From DATEHG01 sp041691295 (GTDB lineage: Bacteria > Gemmatimonadota > Gemmatimonadetes > Gemmatimonadales > GWC2-71-9), in NCBI GenBank assembly GCA_041691295.1, contig JBEPVA010000187.1, forward strand, positions 1 through 7,808: DNA of 7,808 nucleotides, written 5' to 3'. A program made the position numbers and the translations under genes. Under the pieces are notes generated by a model that saw only the letters and a program-made list of their open reading frames with translations, did no database searches and was not told the DNA's origin. This document shows, piece after piece, positions 1 through 5,334 of this stretch. Numbering within the stretch: position 1 is the stretch's first letter; the number at the start of each line of letters is the position of its first letter.

Positions 1-54
1 TCGTCTCTCGTCTCTCGTCTCTCGTCTCTCGTCTCTCGTCTCTCGTCTCTCGTC
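1..54. repeat. 7-bp tandem repeat, about 7.7 copies
   Basis: Seven perfect copies of TCGTCTC (GAGACGA on the minus strand) run from base 1 to 49, followed by a partial copy to base 54. The array is cut by the window edge, so its full length is unknown. It starts only a few bases downstream of the stop codon (58-60) of the minus-strand gene next to it. Copies are identical, which points to recent slippage expansion or an assembly edge. No protein-coding role is apparent. Confidence 0.95.
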
Positions 55-57
55 GCC

Positions 58-363
58 CTACCGCGCCGCCCGCTTTCGCGCCGGCCTCGCGGCAACAACC
101 GGAACCACCACCGGTGCCGGTGGCACCACCGCAATCGCATTGGCAATGGCCCAGTCGGTCAGCGACAGCTCGGCGTCCGGCAGGCTCTGCTGCGGATCGC
201 ACTCGAGCGAGGCAAACCGGCGGCCCGCCGCCATCAGGTACCAGCGCGACGGCTGGGCCGGCTCGTTCCGGGAGACGTTGGCTGGCACCGCCTCATAGGA
301 CACGAAGTGAAAGGTCCGGTCGTGGATCGTCACGCGGCACTGCTGCGACTTAAAGCTGGACAT
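58..363 (-). CDS. conserved-looking hypothetical protein, ~100 aa
   Basis: This is a 101-residue protein of unknown function. The ATG start is well supported: a GAGGAG Shine-Dalgarno sequence sits 6 bases upstream. Residues 8-70 look like a folded domain, with a pattern of R-x-F-H-F-V-S-Y-E near residues 16-24 and W-Y-L-M-A-A-G-R-R near 41-49. The last ~25 residues are rich in Pro, Val and Ala and end in a basic Arg/Lys/Ala tail, probably disordered. There is no signal peptide or membrane helix, so it is likely cytoplasmic. It follows the 53-aa gene on the same strand after 78 bases and may share its transcript. I do not recognise a named family, and the basic tail is too weak a hint to claim nucleic-acid binding. 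Confidence 0.75.
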   Translation of the reverse strand: MSSFKSQQCRVTIHDRTFHFVSYEAVPANVSRNEPAQPSRWYLMAAGRRFASLECDPQQSLPDAELSLTDWAIANAIAVVPPAPVVVPVVAARPARKRAAR

Positions 364-441
364 GAATGCTCCTCGGCGAAATGGGCGAAGGCCGTACGCC
401 GCCGGAGTGAGAAGGGACTGGAATGACGGATGGGCGGGTGA

Positions 442-603
442 CTACGGTTCCTGCGGTGGGACGGGATCCACCAGCGACTCCTCCGACTCCGGAGACGGGG
501 CCTCGCTCGCGCGATTGGCCTTCTTCTCCGCCTTCAGGGCGCGCTTCTGCTGCTTGGCAAGCTCCTTCTGACGCTTTTCAAAGCCATAATTAGGCTTGGC
601 CAC
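442..603 (-). CDS. small lysine-rich protein, 53 aa, GTG start
   Basis: A 53-residue ORF begins with GTG at 603-601 and ends with TAG at 444-442. It opens V/M-A-K-P-N-Y-G-F-E-K-R-Q-K-E-L-A-K, an N-terminal pattern I recognise from many small bacterial proteins of unknown function. The first 31 residues are strongly basic and should form a charged helix. The remainder is acidic and Pro/Ser-rich (S-P-E-S-E-E), probably disordered. A GAGAGAG tract (607-613) lies just upstream of the GTG and could serve as a weak ribosome-binding site. The gene is easily missed because of its length and start codon, and a longer, low-quality frame on the opposite strand covers it. Function is unknown; the charge pattern would fit ribosome or RNA association, but that is speculation. 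Confidence 0.8.
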   Translation of the reverse strand: MAKPNYGFEKRQKELAKQQKRALKAEKKANRASEAPSPESEESLVDPVPPQEP

Positions 604-928
604 GGGCTCTCTCGGTCACGGCGTGATAGCGCGACCCGCCCAGGCGAATCGTAGCTTCAATTTACACCGGTCGGCGTCGGTTTGCCTCGGGGACGGGTAA
701 GACGGATGGGACGGGCGCGGCGGGCGGGCCGTACCCGGAAGGACACCTCATCCCGAGGGAACGCTTCGCGCAGCGAGGGTGCCCGAGGGACCTGCTCAAC
801 TGGAGGAGACAGAAGACAGGAGATGGGACGGCCCTCCGAACTCCATGTCCGCTGGGCCCGAACGACCCACGGCGCGATGTTTGAAACGACCGCTTGCTCT
901 TGCTCCTCCACGAGCCGGAGTCCCTCGT
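604..928. other. gene-free stretch between the small ORFs and the decarboxylase
   Basis: I see no credible gene here. Open frames on both strands have implausible, low-complexity Arg/Pro/Gly-rich translations and overlap each other. The stretch lies downstream of the decarboxylase stop (929-931, minus strand) and upstream of the 53-aa gene, so it should hold the terminator of the former and the promoter of the latter. I found no clear T-tract terminator or sigma-70 boxes. It contains G-rich runs (GACGGGTAAGACGG-like, about 691-728) and the repeat-like element listed separately. Confidence 0.6.
746..796. repeat. candidate dispersed intergenic repeat with internal CCCGAGGGA duplication
   Basis: CCCGAGGGA occurs twice exactly 30 bases apart (752-760 and 782-790). 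The first is preceded by CTCAT and the second is followed by CCTGCTC. Between them lies CGCTTCGCGCAGCG, a near-palindrome. The general form, CATCC-CGAGG...GCG-AGCG...CGAGGGACCTGC, resembles short intergenic repeats common in several high-GC soil bacterial genomes. Only one element is present in this window, so dispersal cannot be shown from here. It may form a structured RNA or be a non-autonomous mobile remnant. Confidence 0.4.
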
Positions 929-2350
929 CTAGCGCGCAGCGCCCAGCACCCCCGCCGCCGCCGCCACGGTCCGGTCCACATCGCTGGCGTTGGTCCGCCA
1001 GTTGGACACCGATACCCGCATGCACCGCATTCGGCGCCAGGTGGTGCCGGTGAAGAACGCCTCGCCGGACGCGTTGATCCCCGCCATGACCTCCTCGGTC
1101 CGGCGATCGTGATCCTGCTCGGTGGCACCCGGCCTCGGATCGGTGAACCGCAGCAGCCCCTGGTTGATCACCGGCACGCTCATCACCCGGGCGTTGGGCA
1201 GCGCCCCGATCCGGGTCACGATGGCATGGGCATGATCGCAGCAGCGCTGCACCAGGTCCGCCACTCCACGGCGCCCGAGTTCCCGGAGCGCCGCATAGGT
1301 GGCAAAGCCACGAGCCCGACGAGAATGTTCGGGAGTCCAGTCGAGCTGGTCACGCACATCGTCAGCATGAATCAGGTAACTGGCCCGGTGCTCCATCCCG
1401 CCACGGTGGTGCTCCGGATGGGCCACAAAAGCGTACCCAGAGTCATACGGCACATTGAGCCACTTGTGACCGTCGGTCGCCCAGGAATCAGCACTCTCGG
1501 CTCCCGCCAGCAGGTGTCGCAGTCCGTCGGTCGCGTTGGCCCAGAGACCCATGGCGCCATCGATATGGACCCACGCGCCAGCCACGTGGGCAATCGGGAT
1601 CAGCGCCTTGAAGTCGTCAAAGGCGCCGCAGTTCACGTCGCCCGCCTGCAGAATCACGATGGCCGGCCGCTCGGCGTCCTGCGCCAGCGCCCCGCGCAGC
1701 ACCTCCGGATTGAGCTGGCCCGCCGCATCGCTCGGCAGCAGCATGATGTTGGCAGTGCCGAGTCCCAGCAGCTTGATGGCGCGAGTACAGGTACCGTGCA
1801 CTTCGGTCGAGGTGATGATCCGGATATTCGGCGCCCCCACCAGCCCATCGCGATTGACGTCCCACCCTCGGCGCGAGAGCAGGGCGTGCCGGGCGGCGGC
1901 GAGTGCCGTGACGTGAGCCATCTGGCAGCCGGTCACCAGCGCAAACGATGCCTCGGCCGGCACACCGAGCAACTCCTTGAGCCAGGTACCGCAGACCTCT
2001 TCGACCACCGCGGCAGCGGGGCCGCAGGCGTACAGACCGGCATTCTGGTCCCAGGTCGAGGTCAGCCAGTCGGCCGCCAGCGCCGCCGGCAGTGCGCCGC
2101 CGATGACCCAGCCATAAAACCGTCCACCGGCCGTGCCGAGCAGCCCCCCTTCGGTATCGCGGGCCAGCTCGTCGATCACGGTGACGGGATCGACCCCTTC
2201 CTCAGCCAGCGGCCGGGCAAACCGCCGGCGCAGTTCGGCCAGCGGCGTGGTCGCGGCCACCGACGCGGTCTCGAGGCCATCCAGGAAGGAGATTGCCAGT
2301 TCGGTGGCGCGCTCGAGCGCGGCCTGCTGCTGAGTCGTATCGCTCTGCAT
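929..2350 (-). CDS. group II pyridoxal-phosphate-dependent decarboxylase family protein
   Basis: A cytoplasmic PLP enzyme of fold type I, in the aromatic-L-amino-acid/glutamate decarboxylase superfamily. Counting from the ATG at 2350 (473 aa), the cofactor residues are readable. His185 in T-S-T-E-V-H-G should stack on the PLP ring. Asp264 in H-I-D-G-A-M-G should bind the pyridine nitrogen. Lys296 in T-D-G-H-K-W-L-N-V-P-Y-D should form the Schiff base. A conserved C-terminal block with T-T-W-R and R-V-S-V-S-N-W-R is intact, so the gene looks complete and functional. I chose 2350 because GAGGAA lies 5 bases upstream; in-frame starts at 2365, 2368 and a GTG at 2386 lack as good a site, and the GTG overlaps the preceding gene. 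The substrate cannot be read from sequence; members act on aromatic amino acids, glutamate or related compounds, and some are deaminases or aldehyde synthases. It lies 25 bp after the DUF6632-like gene. Confidence 0.93.
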   Translation of the reverse strand: MQSDTTQQQAALERATELAISFLDGLETASVAATTPLAELRRRFARPLAEEGVDPVTVIDELARDTEGGLLGTAGGRFYGWVIGGALPAALAADWLTSTWDQNAGLYACGPAAAVVEEVCGTWLKELLGVPAEASFALVTGCQMAHVTALAAARHALLSRRGWDVNRDGLVGAPNIRIITSTEVHGTCTRAIKLLGLGTANIMLLPSDAAGQLNPEVLRGALAQDAERPAIVILQAGDVNCGAFDDFKALIPIAHVAGAWVHIDGAMGLWANATDGLRHLLAGAESADSWATDGHKWLNVPYDSGYAFVAHPEHHRGGMEHRASYLIHADDVRDQLDWTPEHSRRARGFATYAALRELGRRGVADLVQRCCDHAHAIVTRIGALPNARVMSVPVINQGLLRFTDPRPGATEQDHDRRTEEVMAGINASGEAFFTGTTWRRMRCMRVSVSNWRTNASDVDRTVAAAAGVLGAAR

Positions 2351-2375
2351 TGGTTCCTCGATCATCATGCCGGGG

Positions 2376-2792
2376 TTACGCCGCACTGCGGATGCCGCGG
2401 TCGGCCATGACCCGGACCATCGTCGTACTGGGGGTCAGGAAGCCTAGAAGACCGGCCACCAGAATCAAAGCCGGGACATCACCCAGCAGGTGACCCGACT
2501 CGGCCGGATCGACGACGCCCTGCGCGGCCATGGTCACGGCGTGGACCACGCTCGACCAGACGGTAAACCAGATCAGGCTGCGGTTGGCCAGCGGATCACA
2601 CGACGCCACGATCAGGCAGACGCCGAGGGTGGCGTAGACGCCCAGGATCATCGGGAGATAGTGCGAAGGGCCCATCCCCCAGCTCCAGCCACTGGGCCAG
2701 ATCCGGGTCAGGATGTAGATGCCGGCGACGAAGATGACGCCGGTTCCGATCATGGCATACCGCAGTGCAGCAACGCGGGTGGTGATGGACAT
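2376..2792 (-). CDS. DUF6632-like four-helix membrane protein
   Basis: A 138-residue integral membrane protein with four predicted helices at about residues 10-31, 46-65, 74-91 and 102-120. Sequence landmarks are I-W-P-S-G-W-x-W after helix 1, M-I-L-G-V-Y-A-T-L-G-V in helix 2, S-L-I-W-F-T-V-W-S-S-V-V-H in helix 3 and D-P-A-E-x-G-H-L-L-G-D-V-P-A-L before helix 4. I recognise this arrangement as DUF6632, a family without known function; that assignment is from memory of the motif, not a search. The start has a weak GAAGAG site 6 bases upstream. The stop lies 25 bases before the decarboxylase start, so the two are probably co-transcribed. Why an orphan inner-membrane protein would sit beside a PLP enzyme is unclear, and I see no transporter motif. 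Confidence 0.85.
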   Translation of the reverse strand: MSITTRVAALRYAMIGTGVIFVAGIYILTRIWPSGWSWGMGPSHYLPMILGVYATLGVCLIVASCDPLANRSLIWFTVWSSVVHAVTMAAQGVVDPAESGHLLGDVPALILVAGLLGFLTPSTTMVRVMADRGIRSAA

Positions 2793-2879
2793 GGGACACT
2801 CTTCACGGTCGAGGTCAATGGCGTCATCCGGGCTGGATGGGCATCCGACCAGAAGATCGTGAACCGGGCCCCAAACCCG

Positions 2880-3317
2880 TCACCGCTTCTCCGCCGTGTA
2901 CACCTTGCTCACGATCCGCCAGGCGCCGTCGAACTGGACCAGCACGATGTAATCGGTGTAGCGCGAGGTGGGATAGTCTTCGACCACCTTGACCGTGGCA
3001 ATGTCGCGGGTGATTTCGAGCGACGCGATCCGGAGATCGCCGGTTTCTTCTTTTCCTGCCACCCCGGCAAACCCCTTGTACCAGCCCTCCTGGCTCAACT
3101 GGCCCAGGTGCCCGTCCTTGGTCCGGAAGAACAGCTTGGCGTCGGGCCAGAACGCCTGCTTGAGGCTGGGCACGTCGTTGAACTTGAGACCGTGCAGATA
3201 GGCGCTGACCACGCTGCGCACCGCCACCTCATCGGCGGATGGAGCGGCCTGGGCACTGGCAGTCGTGGCTGCGGGAAGCAGGAGGGTAAACAGGGACAGC
3301 AGGTGCAACAGGCGCAT
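2880..3317 (-). CDS. exported NTF2-like / putative lumazine-binding-type protein
   Basis: A 145-residue exported protein. Residues 1-23 form a signal peptide (M-R-L-L, a Leu-rich core, then T-A-S-A-Q) with likely cleavage after SAQ. The mature part fits the cone-shaped NTF2-like/SnoaL superfamily, closest to the putative lumazine-binding subgroup: helix A-V-R-S-V-V-S-A-Y-L-H-G-L near 32-44, then S-L-K-Q-A-F-W-P-D-A-K-L-F-F at 51-64, and C-terminal strands ending D-G-A-W-R-I-V-S-K-V-Y. AGGA 6 bases upstream supports the start. Members of this group often have no established catalysis, so a small-molecule binding role in the periplasm is as far as I can go. It is transcribed divergently from the ArsR operon across a 124-bp gap and precedes the DUF6632-like gene by 87 bp, so it may be the first gene of that cluster. 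Confidence 0.88.
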   Translation of the reverse strand: MRLLHLLSLFTLLLPAATTASAQAAPSADEVAVRSVVSAYLHGLKFNDVPSLKQAFWPDAKLFFRTKDGHLGQLSQEGWYKGFAGVAGKEETGDLRIASLEITRDIATVKVVEDYPTSRYTDYIVLVQFDGAWRIVSKVYTAEKR

Positions 3318-3407
3318 CAGTCTTCCTGGCTGGAGGTCGGCGAGCCAGACGGACTGACGGGGCGGGCGGTTTCCAACACTCGCGGGTGCCCTGGAAAATC
3401 ATGACCC

Positions 3408-3437
3408 TTGACAGGCAACCATTTGGTTGCATATTAC
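3408..3437 (+). promoter_or_regulatory. promoter of the ArsR-AHSA1 operon
   Basis: A perfect -35 box TTGACA lies at 3408-3413. A -10 box fits at 3430-3435 (CATATT, spacer 16) or 3432-3437 (TATTAC, spacer 18), each with four of six consensus bases. Transcription would begin around 3442, on or beside the ATG of the repressor gene. The spacer is almost exactly filled by an inverted repeat, so a repressor bound there would block RNA polymerase. Confidence 0.75.
3415..3430. promoter_or_regulatory. inverted-repeat operator, probably for the ArsR repressor
   Basis: GCAACCA-TT-TGGTTGC has perfect 7-bp arms around a 2-bp centre. It lies between the -35 and -10 boxes and immediately upstream of the repressor gene. 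Winged-helix dimers of the ArsR family bind sites of this size and symmetry, and ArsR-AHSA1 gene pairs are commonly autoregulated. Binding by this particular protein is inferred from position only. Confidence 0.75.
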
Positions 3438-3441
3438 TCCC

Positions 3442-3762
3442 ATGCATGATGACGCTGTCTTCCGGGCCCTGGCCGATCCCAGCCGCCGCCGGCTGCTGGA
3501 CTCGCTGCACCGGACCAATGGCCAGACCCTGACCGCGCTCTGCCAGGGTCTCGACATGACCCGGCAGGCGGTCACCAAGCACCTCGGCATCCTGGAAGCG
3601 GCCAACCTGGTGGCCACCCGCCGGGATGGCAGGGAAAAGCTGCACTTCATCAATCCCGTGCCGATCAACGAGATCGCGGAGCGGTGGATCGGCAAGTTCC
3701 AGCGCCGCCAGCTCTCGGCGCTGTCGGCACTCAAGAAAACCCTCGAGGAGAAACGGCCATGA
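3442..3762 (+). CDS. ArsR-family winged-helix transcriptional repressor
   Basis: A 106-residue DNA-binding protein that probably represses its own operon. Residues 6-22 (F-R-A-L-A-D-P-S-R-R-R-L-L-D-S-L) are the typical ArsR N-terminal signature. The recognition helix is at about 38-55 (D-M-T-R-Q-A-V-T-K-H-L-G-I-L-E), followed by a wing (T-R-R-D-G-R-E-K-L-H-F). The C-terminal ~35 residues form a Lys/Arg-rich helix likely used for dimerisation. The metal-binding E-L-C-V-C-D motif of arsenic and zinc sensors is absent and there is only one Cys, so this is not a classical metal sensor. I prefer the ATG at 3442; a TTG at 3427 lies inside the operator, upstream of the expected transcription start. 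There is no Shine-Dalgarno sequence, consistent with leaderless translation. The stop overlaps the next gene's ATG. Confidence 0.93.
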   Translation: MHDDAVFRALADPSRRRLLDSLHRTNGQTLTALCQGLDMTRQAVTKHLGILEAANLVATRRDGREKLHFINPVPINEIAERWIGKFQRRQLSALSALKKTLEEKRP

Positions 3763-4196
3763 CCAGCACTCCCTATGTCTACGTCACCTACATCCGCACC
3801 ACCCAGGAGCGGCTCTGGGAGGCGCTGACCACCACGGCATTCATGCGCCAGTACTGGTTCGGGATGAAGTTCGAATCCGGCTTCACGACCGGCTCGCCGT
3901 GGAGGGTGGAAACCGCCGACGGCCGGCTGGCCGCCTCCGGAGAAATCCTCGAGTCGGTCCCGCCCACGCGCCTGGTCATCCGGTGGCTCGATGAGCTCAA
4001 GCCCGAGATCAAAGCCGAGGGCTATTCGCGCTGTGTGATGGAGCTGGAGCCTGCGGGCAGTGCCATCAAGCTGACCATTACGCATTCAATGGAAGTCGGC
4101 GGCGAGAAGCTGATCGCCGCAGTCTCGGGTGGCTGGCCCAAGGTGCTGTCCAACCTCAAGTCACTGATCGAGAGCGGGGAACTGGCCATCAAGTGA
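3759..4196 (+). CDS. SRPBCC/AHSA1-domain protein, first copy
   Basis: A 145-residue cytoplasmic protein with the START-like SRPBCC fold in its AHSA1 (activator of Hsp90 ATPase homologue 1-like) form, a hydrophobic-cavity fold that binds small molecules or proteins. Landmarks are Y-V-T-Y-I-R-T-T-x-E-R-L-W-E-A-L-T near 8-24, the Q-Y-W-F-G motif near 32-36, G-S-P-W, G-E-I-L-E-S and P-T-R-L-V-I-R-W in the central strands, and the C-terminal helix G-G-W-P-K-V-L-S-N-L-K-S-L. Its ATG overlaps the repressor stop as ATGA, with GAGGAG 8 bases upstream, so translation is coupled. ArsR-AHSA1 pairs are widespread, but the ligand is generally unknown. It is about two-thirds identical to the protein encoded downstream. 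Confidence 0.93.
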   Translation: MTSTPYVYVTYIRTTQERLWEALTTTAFMRQYWFGMKFESGFTTGSPWRVETADGRLAASGEILESVPPTRLVIRWLDELKPEIKAEGYSRCVMELEPAGSAIKLTITHSMEVGGEKLIAAVSGGWPKVLSNLKSLIESGELAIK

Positions 4197-4200
4197 GGGA

Positions 4201-4223
4201 CGCGGCCCGGTCGATCGGCCGCG
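4201..4223 (+). promoter_or_regulatory. GC-rich hairpin between the two AHSA1 genes
   Basis: CGCGGCC (4201-4207) pairs perfectly with GGCCGCG (4217-4223) across a 9-base loop, starting 4 bases after the stop of the first AHSA1 gene. There is no following T-tract, so it is not a standard terminator. It could stabilise the 3' end of the upstream message or reduce read-through to the second copy. Such stems also arise by chance at this GC content. Confidence 0.35.
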
Positions 4224-4275
4224 ACCCGCGCCGCCACCACTCCGCAGCGCTGCACGCCACAACCCTGGAGGAGCA

Positions 4276-4737
4276 ATGACCATGACCACCAAGACCGGCT
4301 CGCCCTACCTGTACGTCACCTACATCCGGACCACGCCGGAACAACTCTGGCATGCACTGACCGACCCGGCGTTCATCAAGCAGTACTGGTTCGGGGTGAC
4401 CGTCACGTCGGAATTCCGGAAGGGATCACCGTGGAAGCTCGAACTGCCTGACGGGAAGCTGGGCGACAGCGGGGAAATCCTCGAATCCGATCCGCCCAGG
4501 CGGCTGGTCATCAAGTGGCGCAACGAATGGAAACCGGAACTCACCAACGAGGGGTACTCACGCTGCGAGATGGAGCTGGTGCCGGACGGTGAGGCGGTGA
4601 AGCTGACCATTACGCATAGCATCGAGAGCGGTGAAGGAAAGTTCATCGCGGCAGTATCGGGCGGGTGGCCGAAGGTCCTGTCCAACCTCAAGTCACTGCT
4701 CGAGACGGGAAAGCTGGCGCTGACGGAGGCGTACTGA
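4276..4737 (+). CDS. SRPBCC/AHSA1-domain protein, second copy
   Basis: A 153-residue paralogue of the preceding protein, aligning without gaps over about 141 residues with roughly 95 identities by my hand count. The N-terminal Y-V-T-Y-I-R-T-T, Q-Y-W-F-G, G-E-I-L-E-S, E-G-Y-S-R-C and the C-terminal A-A-V-S-G-G-W-P-K-V-L-S-N-L-K-S-L block are all kept. Changes cluster in the strand after Q-Y-W-F-G (M-K-F-E-S-G-F-T-T versus V-T-V-T-S-E-F-R-K) and in the loop before K-P-E, so ligand preference may differ. A GGAGGAG site (4267-4273) lies 2 bases before the first ATG (4276) and 8 before a second in-frame ATG (4282). The second gives a protein whose N-terminus matches the paralogue better, so the true start may be 4282. 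The 79-bp gap shows no second copy of the operator, so it is probably expressed from the repressor promoter. Confidence 0.92.
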   Translation: MTMTTKTGSPYLYVTYIRTTPEQLWHALTDPAFIKQYWFGVTVTSEFRKGSPWKLELPDGKLGDSGEILESDPPRRLVIKWRNEWKPELTNEGYSRCEMELVPDGEAVKLTITHSIESGEGKFIAAVSGGWPKVLSNLKSLLETGKLALTEAY

Positions 4738-4948
4738 GGCAGCGGGAAGCGCAAGCCGCGGATGAACGCGGACAACTGCACGGACCGTTCCCGGCCCTGT
4801 GTCCTTCGTCTCACAATATCATGATATGTGGTGGTGGTTGAACAGTAATTCGGTAGACTGCCGAGCGGTTTGCGGCTCAGGAATGCATCGGAGCGATCCG
4901 CGTCATTCCGTGGCCCTCTTCGGCCAACACAACACGCGCTGCCATGAC
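4738..4948. other. convergent intergenic stretch with a 12-bp palindrome
   Basis: This 211-bp gap separates the 3' end of the plus-strand operon from the 3' end of a minus-strand gene. I see no gene in it. A weak 5-bp stem (CCGCG, GATGAA loop, CGCGG; 4756-4771) might act in termination but has no T-tract. ATATCATGATAT at 4816-4827 is a perfect palindrome in a local AT-rich patch, with CAC and GTG near either side. In a convergent position it is not an obvious promoter operator. Confidence 0.6.
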
Positions 4949-5284
4949 TCAGTTCTCCGCGCGGCTCCGCATCTCTGCACTGGCGGGGGTGGCGCTGCTG
5001 ACGAGGAGACCGAGGCTCCCGATGAGCAGCAGCCCCAGTACCGACACCAGCTCATGACGCAGATAGGGCCAGAGTTCGACATAGCTCTGGCCCCCGCGGA
5101 CAAAGGTGGCATCGGGATGAATGGCGGAGAGATCGACCTGCGCCACGCTCACCGATTCCGGGGTGCTGATCCAGAACACCAGGGCCACCACCACGGCCAT
5201 GGCCACACCGAGCATGATGAGCACCATGGACGTGGTGCGGACCGCGGGCTTGAGGACCGTGATGTGGCGGAGCGGGAGCGGCAT
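4949..5284 (-). CDS. small two-helix membrane protein of unknown function
   Basis: About 111 residues from the ATG at 5284. One hydrophobic helix runs near residues 19-42 (a V-L-I-M-L-G-V-A-M-A-V-V-V-A-L-V-F-W core) and a second near 78-95 (H-E-L-V-S-V-L-G-L-L-L-I-G-S-L-G-L-L-V). A ~35-residue polar segment between them contains S-V-A-Q-V-D-L-S-A-I-H-P-D and W-P-Y-L-R-H-E-L. This predicts an inner-membrane hairpin with the loop probably periplasmic. I chose 5284 over the ATG at 5290 because the GGAG site is 8 bases from the former and only 2 from the latter. I do not recognise a family. It follows the DUF1801-like gene by 50 bp on the same strand and may share its transcript. Confidence 0.75.
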   Translation of the reverse strand: MPLPLRHITVLKPAVRTTSMVLIMLGVAMAVVVALVFWISTPESVSVAQVDLSAIHPDATFVRGGQSYVELWPYLRHELVSVLGLLLIGSLGLLVSSATPASAEMRSRAEN

Positions 5285-5334
5285 GCTCATGGCTCCAACA
5301 ATACGACTGCGTCCCGAGCCGCGACAGGGCAGCG

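Noticed and set aside
113..127. Hairpin GGTGCC-GGT-GGCACC inside the 58-363 gene
   Set aside because: It lies within the coding region for a Pro/Val-rich segment with repetitive codons, so it is explained by codon composition.
779..2410. 543-codon open frame on the plus strand
   Set aside because: It is entirely antisense to the decarboxylase and flanking sequence, is rich in Arg/His/Pro/Gly, and shows no domain. The minus-strand frame carries all PLP-enzyme motifs, so this is a GC-driven shadow.
2490..3404. 304-codon open frame on the plus strand
   Set aside because: It covers two minus-strand genes that have a signal peptide, membrane helices and ribosome-binding sites. Its own translation has no recognisable domain.
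3399..4085. 228-codon open frame on the minus strand
   Set aside because: It is antisense to the ArsR and first AHSA1 genes, which are unmistakable.
4756..4771. Stem CCGCG/CGCGG after the second AHSA1 gene as an intrinsic terminator
   Set aside because: Only five base pairs and no T-tract; such stems are frequent at this GC content.
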